Of a stretch of 64,000 nucleotides of DNA, positions 57,722 to 64,000 are shown piece after piece. Below the pieces are notes generated by a model, which was not told where the DNA came from, made no database searches, and saw only the letters and a program-made list of their open reading frames with translations. How positions within the stretch are numbered: position 1 is the first letter of the stretch; every line of letters starts with the position of its first letter. Source of the DNA: Microbacterium amylolyticum (GTDB taxonomy: Bacteria > Actinomycetota > Actinomycetes > Actinomycetales > Microbacteriaceae); NCBI RefSeq assembly GCF_011046975.1, contig NZ_CP049253.1:868001-932000 (forward strand), read 5' to 3'. A program made the translations under genes and the position numbers.

Positions 57722-58483
57722 TTAGTGTGGCGTCGACTTAATAACCTCGACGGCCTCCTCTATTCCCCCGTCGAAGAGCACCTTGTGCTCGTGGATGACT
57801 ATGCCGCGACGACACAGTCTTTGGACCGTTCCCATATCGTGACTCACCACGAGCATCGTGACGCCCTTGGCGACAAGCTCTTCAATCTTCGCGTAGCACT
57901 TCTGCCGGAACGGGGCGTCGCCAACGGAGAGCACCTCGTCGACGAGCAAAACGTCGAGGTCGACATGAATCGCCACGGCGAATGCCAGGCGCATGAACAT
58001 TCCGGATGAGTAGTGCTTGACCTCTTGATCGATGAAGTCGCCGATTTCGCTGAATGCGACGATGTCGTCAAATCGCGCGTCGGTTTGGGCCTTTGACATC
58101 CCCAGAATCGCGGCGTTGAGGTAGACGTTCTCGCGCCCGGACAACTCGGGGTGGAAGCCCGCTCCAACCTCGATGAGACCCGCAACGCGTCCGCGGGTGA
58201 AAACGCGTCCGGCATCGGGCTCCAGCACACCAGAGACGAGCTTGAGGGTTGTCGACTTGCCCGAACCGTTGAAACCAAGAACGGCAACAGACTCTCCCTC
58301 CCCGATCTGAAAAGAGACGTCGTCGAGGGCCTTGAACTGATCGGCGCGGACCTTGCCGCGTTTGACCCACCTAATGAACGCTTCTTTGAAGGAGTGTGTG
58401 TTGCGCTTGAGGAACTGCTTTGTGACGTGGTCGACGATGATCGACGGCGTGGCGTCGCTGGTCTGCAGGAGTGTATTCGACAT
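57722..58483 (-). CDS. Polysaccharide ABC exporter ATPase 2 (Wzt-like)
   Basis: 253 residues. Walker A GFNGSGKST, signature HYSSGMFMRLAFAV, Walker B VLLVDEVLSVGD and VVSHDMGTV are all present. It is the short TagH/RfbE type with no carbohydrate-binding extension. Its ATG overlaps the permease stop (TGATG, 58481-58485). It is more diverged from ATPase 1 than a recent duplicate would be, so the two exporters probably have different substrates. Confidence 0.93.
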   Translation of the reverse strand: MSNTLLQTSDATPSIIVDHVTKQFLKRNTHSFKEAFIRWVKRGKVRADQFKALDDVSFQIGEGESVAVLGFNGSGKSTTLKLVSGVLEPDAGRVFTRGRVAGLIEVGAGFHPELSGRENVYLNAAILGMSKAQTDARFDDIVAFSEIGDFIDQEVKHYSSGMFMRLAFAVAIHVDLDVLLVDEVLSVGDAPFRQKCYAKIEELVAKGVTMLVVSHDMGTVQRLCRRGIVIHEHKVLFDGGIEEAVEVIKSTPH

Positions 58484-59352
58484 CACAGGTCCTGTGCGAA
58501 GGTGCGCTCGAAGCGGCGGAACGTGAGCTGGCCGATCACGAGGAAGATCAGGCAGAGGATGATTGCCCCGCCCGTGTACAGCTCGAAGTGCGGGGGAAAT
58601 CCGTGCCAACCGTCAAGGCCGACGGATGGTTCCCAGAACGCGAAGTGGAACAGCTCCACCGCAATGGTGATGGGGTTCATCAGGTACACGTACAGGAACC
58701 AGGCCGGCATGTGCTCCTGGATGAGAACCCAGGTGTACAGCACCGGCGACGCCCATGTGGCCAGCTGACGCAGCACCTCGACGAAATTCTGCGCGTCGCG
58801 GAAGCGCACGTTGAGCCCTGCGAAGAACAGCCCGAGACCTAAAGCGCACAGCGCCACGATGAGCAGTCCCAGGAGCGCGGCGCCGAAGTGCGCCACGCCG
58901 GGCACCCAGCCGTAGACGAGGGCGACGACGATCAGAATCGCGAGCTGTGGCAAGAAGTGGACAAAGGCACCGATGACCGCCGAGATGGGGAACAGCTCGC
59001 GCGGTAGATAGATTTTCTTCACGAGGGCTCGGTTGTCGACGACTGCCGTGGTGGCGTTGCCGAAGGCTTCGTTGAAGAACGTCACGACGATGAAACCGGC
59101 GAAGAGGTACAGCGGGAAGTTGTCGACCTCGCCGCGAGCCATCCCGAAGATGAAGCCCATCACCCAGTAATAGATGAAGAACTGGATGAGCGGCTTGACG
59201 TACGACCATGTCCAGCCCAGCGCGGAGTTACGGTAGCGCAACGCCGTGCTCTTGCGGATCAGGAGGCCGAGGAGGTAGCGCCACCGAATAACATCGAGCA
59301 CACCGCGGCCGCGGCCGGGTACGTCGTACTCCGACAGATCAATCGTCGTCAC
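58483..59352 (-). CDS. Polysaccharide ABC exporter permease 2 (Wzm-like)
   Basis: 289 residues with six membrane segments of the ABC-2 type (PLIQFFIYYWVMGFIFGMAR; LYLFAGFIVVTFFNEAF) and the cytoplasmic ALRYRNSALGWTWSYVKP motif. The start is a GTG at 59352 with CAGGAG about 9 bases upstream. With the coupled ATPase it forms the second lipid-linked polysaccharide exporter in the locus. Confidence 0.92.
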   Translation of the reverse strand: MTTIDLSEYDVPGRGRGVLDVIRWRYLLGLLIRKSTALRYRNSALGWTWSYVKPLIQFFIYYWVMGFIFGMARGEVDNFPLYLFAGFIVVTFFNEAFGNATTAVVDNRALVKKIYLPRELFPISAVIGAFVHFLPQLAILIVVALVYGWVPGVAHFGAALLGLLIVALCALGLGLFFAGLNVRFRDAQNFVEVLRQLATWASPVLYTWVLIQEHMPAWFLYVYLMNPITIAVELFHFAFWEPSVGLDGWHGFPPHFELYTGGAIILCLIFLVIGQLTFRRFERTFAQDL

Positions 59353-59447
59353 AGACTCATCTCCTGCTTCACTGCTTCTCGCGCCTGATTGCCGCAGAAA
59401 GTCACACTGGATCCTATCTCTCGCCCTGCTGACAGCCTGGGAGGATC

Positions 59448-60872
59448 TCAGCCAGCGGAGTCTGCTGCGGGATGCATCGCCTCACGGATCATCCGGTGCA
59501 CCGCGTCGGCGTCCGGCCATTCCTGGTCAACGCCGTTCGATGGCGAAAGCTCGATGCTTCTCATGCCGTTGCTCTCCGCCGCTAGCTCAACGAATGTCGA
59601 TACGAGAGCCCGCGGCACGTCGGTTGTCACAACGTCCTCGCCCGCCCGCGCGACCTCTTCGAATCGCTGCAGGACGTTCTGCGGCGACATCTGGGTCAGA
59701 ATCGCGTCCTGCAGCTCGCGCTGGCGCTCCATCCGGTCCCAGTCGTTTGTTGTGTACCGCGAGCGTGCGTACCAGAGGGCCGTTTCTCCCGTCATTCGCT
59801 GCTGGCCGACCTCGATCCATCCCGACGCCCAGTCCTCTGCGGGCTGGCCCTCGTACGCGGGGCCTCCGCCCTCGGGAAGACGCTCGGTAACCGTGATATC
59901 GACGCCGCCGAGGGCATCGATCAGCGCTTCGAAGCCGTGCATATCGATCGCGATGTAGTACGGAATCTCAATGCCCATGAGGCCTTCAGCCGCGTCCTTG
60001 GTCGCCTCGATGGCGGGCGTGGACCCCTGGGCCCTCGCCTCGGGATAGAGCGACGCGCCGCCGTCGGGCCGACAGAACTCCACAGCGTTGGTCAGCTGAT
60101 TGATTCCGCTATTCCACCCGCAGTCCGGGTCGGAAAGACCGGAGAAGTAGTTGGGGTACTCCGCCCGCATGGGACTGCCGGCGCTGAACGGAACGTGCGC
60201 GATATCGCGCGGAATGCCCGTGACGATAATCTCACCGGATTCCGCCCCGACGGATACAACGGAAATGCTGTCGAACCGTACCGAATCGCGGCCGTCTCCC
60301 GAATCTGCTCCGAGGAGCAGAACGTTGTAGTACCCATCGCTCGGGGGCACAACGGGGGCCGAGGTATGAAAGATCGATCCGAATGTTCCCGCTGCCGTGA
60401 ACAGGCGCGGAACGGCGTAGGCAGCTGCCCCTCCCTGGACCAGAGCAAGAAGGAGCGCGAGCAGCGCGATGAAGAATCGGTGCGGCGCCGCCACCGTGAC
60501 GATGCGTGTCAGGCGCAGGGCATCCAGCGACAACACCACCCACAACACGCCGTATCCGGCGCACACCAGCGCCGCGGCGTAGAGGAAGAGCGGAGTGAGC
60601 AGGATCGAGAGCGTCCCGCTTCGCCACAGGAGAAGCCCCAGTAGCAAAACCGCCCCGACGACCCACATGATGAGCGTCGAGGCGAGGCCAAGCTTCCCGA
60701 GCTTCCTGTTCCCCGCGAGCGCCTGAGCCGAACCGGGGATGACGAAGTTCAGGAGGATCAGCCACCAGCCGCGCGTGGCCATCGCTGCACCATCCGTTGT
60801 GTCGGGACGACGCATGGGCGACTGCTCGATGACGGACGCGCGCGGGACCCTTCGCTCGGCCGCCATCGTCAC
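59448..60872 (-). CDS. LytR-CpsA-Psr (LCP) family ligase
   Basis: 474 residues. Three or four membrane segments lie at the N-terminus, followed by an extracellular LCP domain: [20 protein letters not shown] (LCP Asp/Arg region), ITGIPRD-type [28 protein letters not shown], and [23 protein letters not shown] proteins transfer lipid-linked glycopolymers to peptidoglycan, so this is the likely last step of the locus. Its GTG overlaps the purE stop (GTGA, 60869-60872), an odd coupling of a housekeeping gene to a wall gene. Confidence 0.9.
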   Translation of the reverse strand: MTMAAERRVPRASVIEQSPMRRPDTTDGAAMATRGWWLILLNFVIPGSAQALAGNRKLGKLGLASTLIMWVVGAVLLLGLLLWRSGTLSILLTPLFLYAAALVCAGYGVLWVVLSLDALRLTRIVTVAAPHRFFIALLALLLALVQGGAAAYAVPRLFTAAGTFGSIFHTSAPVVPPSDGYYNVLLLGADSGDGRDSVRFDSISVVSVGAESGEIIVTGIPRDIAHVPFSAGSPMRAEYPNYFSGLSDPDCGWNSGINQLTNAVEFCRPDGGASLYPEARAQGSTPAIEATKDAAEGLMGIEIPYYIAIDMHGFEALIDALGGVDITVTERLPEGGGPAYEGQPAEDWASGWIEVGQQRMTGETALWYARSRYTTNDWDRMERQRELQDAILTQMSPQNVLQRFEEVARAGEDVVTTDVPRALVSTFVELAAESNGMRSIELSPSNGVDQEWPDADAVHRMIREAMHPAADSAG

Positions 60873-61396
60873 GAGGGAGCGTCCTCAGACAGTGACGCTT
60901 TCAGCCGAACGTTCTTCTCTTCCACCTGCTTCTCGAGGTCGCGCGCATAGGCCTCGATGCGGTCGGCGATCTCGGCATCCGCCGCGCCGATGACGCGCGC
61001 CGCAAGCAGCCCGGCGTTCTTCGCGCCGTTAATCGACACCGTCGCAACCGGGATGCCCGCCGGCATCTGCACGATCGACAGAAGCGAGTCGAGGCCGTCG
61101 AGAGTCTTGAGCTGCACGGGAACCCCGATGACGGGAAGCGCCGTGAGCGACGCGAGCATTCCCGGAAGATGAGCTGCTCCGCCCGCACCGGCGACAATCG
61201 CCTTCAGCCCGCGCGAACGGGCTTCTCGCCCGTAACTGATCAGCTTGTCGGGGGTGCGATGGGCTGAGACCACCTCGACCTCGTGGGGAATTCCGAATTC
61301 CGTCAGGACGGCGGATGCCTCATGCATCACGCGCCAATCGGAATCCGATCCCATGACAACGCCGACGAGGGGCTCTTCAGACGAGTTCAGCACCAT
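60869..61396 (-). CDS. purE: N5-CAIR mutase PurE
   Basis: 175 residues. It rearranges N5-carboxyaminoimidazole ribonucleotide to CAIR in purine synthesis. GSDSDWRVM and VSAHRTPD are the substrate-binding motifs, and [13 protein letters not shown] follows; all are class I PurE features. The ATG at 61396 is preferred over 61417 as the family starts near here. It is next to purK (58 bases), as in Rv3275c-Rv3276c. It overlaps the LCP gene. Confidence 0.95.
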   Translation of the reverse strand: MVLNSSEEPLVGVVMGSDSDWRVMHEASAVLTEFGIPHEVEVVSAHRTPDKLISYGREARSRGLKAIVAGAGGAAHLPGMLASLTALPVIGVPVQLKTLDGLDSLLSIVQMPAGIPVATVSINGAKNAGLLAARVIGAADAEIADRIEAYARDLEKQVEEKNVRLKASLSEDAPS

Positions 61397-61453
61397 GTCA
61401 GAGTACGGGTTCCGCACCGAAATCTCTGAACGATGGCCCCGGTTCCACGCAAT

Positions 61454-62569
61454 TCATGCAAAGCTCGCGGCGGCCGCCCTGGCGATATAGACGGCGTCTT
61501 CCAGCTCATCACTCGTCGCATTCACGTGTCCGACCTTTCGGCCGGGCCGCGGCGCCTTTCCGTACGTGTGGATCTTGGCGGTGGGCTGATCTGCCATCGC
61601 GAGAGCAAATCGATCCGACATCGATCCGCTCTGCGGCCCACCGAGGATGTTGATCATGCACGCTGCTTCGGCCGTGAGCTCAGGCGATCCGAGCGGAAGG
61701 TCAAGAACCGCGCGAACGTGCTGTTCGAACTGGCTCGTGACGGCGCCGTCCTGGGTCCAGTGGCCGCTGTTGTGCGGCCGCATCGCGAGCTCATTGACCA
61801 GCAAGCGGCCATCGACCGTCTCGAAAAGCTCGACGGCGAGCATCCCCGTCACATCGAGGCCCTCGGCGATGGTGGCCGCGATCTCTGCGGCAACTTCCAT
61901 CTCGCGCTCAGAGGCGTGCGGTGCGGGCGCAAAAACTTCGGAGCAGACTCCATCGCGCTGCACGGTCTCGACCACGACGAACGGAACCATCTCGCCGCTC
62001 GGCCGACGCGCGACCTGTTGTGCGAGTTCGCGCCGGAAGTCCACGAGCTCCTCCACGAGGATCGGCTCGCCAGCGAACGCATCGAACCAGTCGTCAGCTT
62101 CGTCTGCCGCCGAGATGACGCGCACACCCTTGCCGTCGTACCCGCCGCGCGGCGTCTTAACAACCGCCTTACCGCCGTGACCGTCGAGAAAAGCCTGCAA
62201 ATCATCGCGACTCGACGCGGGCGCCCAGTCGGGCTGCGGCGCGCCGATCTGCGCCAGCGTTGCCCGCATCACGAGCTTGTCCTGCGCGATGCGCAGTGCT
62301 CCCGGCCCGGGATGAACAGCGATTCCTGCGTGTACGAGCGCGCCGAGAACGGACTGCGGAACATGCTCGTGGTCGAAGGTGATGACGTCAACGTCCTTGG
62401 CAAAGGCAAGGACCGTGTCGACGTCGCGGTAGTCCCCCGTTGCCGTCGCGGCGATCGCCGCCGACATCCCGTCTTCTTCCGCCAGAACGCGAATCTCGAT
62501 TCCGAGTTCCGTCGCGGGAGCGATCATCATCCTTGCAAGCTGACCGCCGCCGATTACACCGAGCTTCAT
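61454..62569 (-). CDS. purK: N5-CAIR synthase PurK
   Basis: 371 residues from ATG 62569 (GTG 62572 is in frame). An ATP-grasp enzyme that carboxylates AIR using ATP and bicarbonate. Motifs: LGVIGGGQLARMM at the start, TPRGGYDGKG in the ATP-binding loop, VVETVQRDGVC, and NELAMRPHNSGHWTQD near the end. It is coupled to the PH-domain gene as TGATG and supplies PurE's substrate. Confidence 0.96.
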   Translation of the reverse strand: MKLGVIGGGQLARMMIAPATELGIEIRVLAEEDGMSAAIAATATGDYRDVDTVLAFAKDVDVITFDHEHVPQSVLGALVHAGIAVHPGPGALRIAQDKLVMRATLAQIGAPQPDWAPASSRDDLQAFLDGHGGKAVVKTPRGGYDGKGVRVISAADEADDWFDAFAGEPILVEELVDFRRELAQQVARRPSGEMVPFVVVETVQRDGVCSEVFAPAPHASEREMEVAAEIAATIAEGLDVTGMLAVELFETVDGRLLVNELAMRPHNSGHWTQDGAVTSQFEQHVRAVLDLPLGSPELTAEAACMINILGGPQSGSMSDRFALAMADQPTAKIHTYGKAPRPGRKVGHVNATSDELEDAVYIARAAAASFA

Positions 62570-63096
62570 CACCGGTCCATTATCTCACCCGCGGAGAAAT
62601 ACGGATCCGCGGCCTGCTGCTGCGCCTCGCGGTGCGCGAGGATGCGGCCCACCTCGACCTGATCAGCAAGCGTTTCTCGAACGACGCCCGGGCCCGGAAC
62701 GTTTCGCAGCTCCAACGTGCCCCCGGCACCTGACAAAACGATCGTCCCCGTTCCGGAGATCCGCTGAAGCGGTCCGCGACGGACATCGATCCCGTACCCC
62801 GCCGCGTGTAGCAGCTCACTTCGCCGGCGGATCAGAATGCCGCGGCTGACGACGACGCGACGCGTCGTGACGATGTACCGGCGCTGCGCCCAGGCCCACC
62901 ACGGAACAACAACAAAGAAGAGGACAACCGCTCCGGCAGCCGCCAACAGCATCCAGTCCTCAAAGGGGGACGGCAACGCGGACCAGAAGTAGCCGGTTGC
63001 TCCCGAGACGGCGATCAGCAGGAGCGCGGACCACATGAGCTTGCGGCCACTGGACCGAAACCGCGCGATAATCTGCTCCTCAGCCACGATCGTCAC
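62569..63096 (-). CDS. PH-domain membrane protein
   Basis: 175 residues. Two membrane segments lie near residues 20-40 and 48-68 (LMWSALLLIAVSGATGYF; MLLAAAGAVVLFFVVVPWWA). A bacterial PH (bPH) domain follows, with RRYIVTTRRVVVSRGILIRR and RISGTGTIVLSGAGGTLEL. It corresponds to Rv3278c beside birA. The GTG at 63096 overlaps the birA stop (GTGA, 63093-63096). The function is unknown. Confidence 0.85.
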   Translation of the reverse strand: MTIVAEEQIIARFRSSGRKLMWSALLLIAVSGATGYFWSALPSPFEDWMLLAAAGAVVLFFVVVPWWAWAQRRYIVTTRRVVVSRGILIRRRSELLHAAGYGIDVRRGPLQRISGTGTIVLSGAGGTLELRNVPGPGVVRETLADQVEVGRILAHREAQQQAADPYFSAGEIMDR

Positions 63097-63842
63097 ACTC
63101 CGTCGGCCGGCGCAGAACGACGAAGGTGCACAATATCGCCCGCGGCAAGCGGCCGGTCGTCGACGAGCAGGCGGCCGTCGTCATCGATGCCGACGGCCGT
63201 GCCGTGAAGCTGCTCTCCGCCCGGGAGATGCGCAACAACGCCCTGTCCGATCGTGAGGCATGCTGAGCGAACGCGTGAGGCAGCAGTTCCCGTCTCGAGC
63301 GTCTGCACGAGTATTCCCAGCTCAGCGACGTAGTCGTCGAGGAGGCGTTCCTCATCCACGGTGACGCCCAACGCAGCAAACGAGGTTGCCGTCGGAACCG
63401 GGAGTTGATCAGCGGTCATCCGAGTGTTGATGCCGCTTCCGACCACGACCGTGTCGGCGCTGACCACCTCGGTCAGAATTCCGCAGATCTTCTGATCGTT
63501 CACCAGAACGTCGTTCGGCCATTTCACCCCGACATTGTTGCCCGGCAACTGCTTTGCTGCGGCCTCCGCCATCGCCGTTCCCGCCACCAGCGGGATCCAG
63601 CCGAGGCGGTCCCGCGGAACGCCCGCGATGTTCACAACAACCGAAACAGCCAGCGCGCTCTTCGCCGGCGCGATCCACGCACGGTCGAGGCGCCCCCGGC
63701 CGCCGGTCTGGTGACGGGTAAACAGAACGCTGAGATGCGGCCATTCCTCCCCCGCCGCGATTGCGGTGACGAGGTCGGCGTTGGTCGACGCCGTCTGGTC
63801 CACCTCCACGATTCGCGGAGACGTGGAGGTGGACGCTGTCAC
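63093..63842 (-). CDS. birA: Biotin-protein ligase BirA (monofunctional)
   Basis: 249 residues. It biotinylates the carrier domain of acyl-CoA carboxylases. The catalytic region TRHQTGGRGRLDRAW and the GVKWPNDVLVNDQKICGILT motif are intact, followed by VVVGSGINT and the small C-terminal SH3-like domain. There is no N-terminal helix-turn-helix, so it is not a biotin repressor. The GTG at 63842 has GGGGGCG upstream and is one base after the accE stop. It overlaps the PH gene. Confidence 0.94.
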   Translation of the reverse strand: MTASTSTSPRIVEVDQTASTNADLVTAIAAGEEWPHLSVLFTRHQTGGRGRLDRAWIAPAKSALAVSVVVNIAGVPRDRLGWIPLVAGTAMAEAAAKQLPGNNVGVKWPNDVLVNDQKICGILTEVVSADTVVVGSGINTRMTADQLPVPTATSFAALGVTVDEERLLDDYVAELGILVQTLETGTAASRVRSACLTIGQGVVAHLPGGEQLHGTAVGIDDDGRLLVDDRPLAAGDIVHLRRSAPADGV

Positions 63843-63843
63843 G

Positions 63844-64000
63844 TTAGCGCCCCCACGTCTGTCTCGGGAAACGCCGCGTGCGCGACGCACGCGACCAGGT
63901 GTCGCGTGGTGGGGCGATGTCGACAGTGGCGCCGGCGACTTCATTCGCGTACTGCTCGGAGATCACGGCAACAACCACCGCGAGCTCCTCAGGCGTCGGA
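63844..64000 (-). CDS. Acyl-CoA carboxylase epsilon subunit, 5' part beyond the window
   Basis: The frame is open from the right edge to a TAA at 63844-63846, giving 52 codons: PTPEELAVVVAVISEQYANE, then VAGATVDIAPPRDTWSRASR, and a basic C-terminus ending QTWGR. This matches the AccE/AccE5 C-terminal region (PxxEELAAVVAV, a Trp, Arg-rich tail). It precedes birA by one base, as AccE and BirA genes are adjacent in actinobacteria. The epsilon subunit enhances assembly of the AccA-AccD acyl-CoA carboxylase. The start lies outside the window. Confidence 0.88.
   Translation of the reverse strand, partial: PTPEELAVVVAVISEQYANEVAGATVDIAPPRDTWSRASRTRRFPRQTWGR

Overview
The window reads as one chromosomal segment of a high-GC Gram-positive actinobacterium, most likely Microbacteriaceae (Microbacterium-like). 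The reasons are dense coding with many GTG starts, 4-base GTGA/ATGA gene overlaps, a WhiB protein, the mtrA-mtrB-lpqB-comF-hpf-secA block, a Rv3235-family gene, and acyl-CoA carboxylase epsilon next to birA. Much of the housekeeping content follows gene neighbourhoods known from Mycobacterium tuberculosis (Rv3235-Rv3281 and Rv3690-Rv3695). No rRNA, tRNA, insertion sequence, prophage or CRISPR array was seen, and no gene-free stretch exceeds about 210 bases.

Layout. 1-1649: a CpaE/MinD-like ATPase cut by the left edge, coupled to a SAF-domain membrane protein. 1750-11795: small DNA-binding and hypothetical genes, an AlaA-type aminotransferase, secA, a coiled-coil protein, an orphan peptide-binding lipoprotein, the hibernation factor hpf and comF. 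11879-15979: lpqB, mtrB and mtrA. 16094-21460: a translationally coupled operon (membrane protein, DUF4129, DUF4350, MoxR ATPase, DUF58). 21481-23470: a Fur-family regulator and catalase unit with operator and terminator, which separates that operon from its usual partners, the SpoIIM-like and RDD genes (23505-25459). 25473-32075: an Rv3259-like gene, DUF3499, DUF5719, a large glycosyltransferase, whiB and manA.

32150-60872 is an accessory surface-polysaccharide locus of about 29 kb. It holds two O-antigen-ligase/polymerase-like proteins, a GlfT2-like and a GlfT1-like galactofuranosyltransferase, UDP-galactopyranose mutase, UDP-glucose dehydrogenase, three further glycosyltransferases, a hexapeptide acyltransferase, two OafA/SGNH acyltransferases, two separate Wzm/Wzt-type ABC exporters, an asparagine-synthase-like enzyme lacking the glutaminase cysteine, a DUF6541 membrane protein, an LGFP-repeat secreted protein and an LCP ligase. 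Together these could make nucleotide-sugar precursors (Glf, Ugd), build a galactofuranose-containing chain on a lipid carrier, modify it, export it by ABC transporters and attach it to peptidoglycan (LCP). No gene for the initiating polyprenyl-phosphate sugar transferase is visible. A predicted secreted protein in this locus carries an in-frame TGA in its signal peptide.

60869-64000: the housekeeping run purE, purK, PH-domain protein, birA and accE, with accE cut by the right edge.
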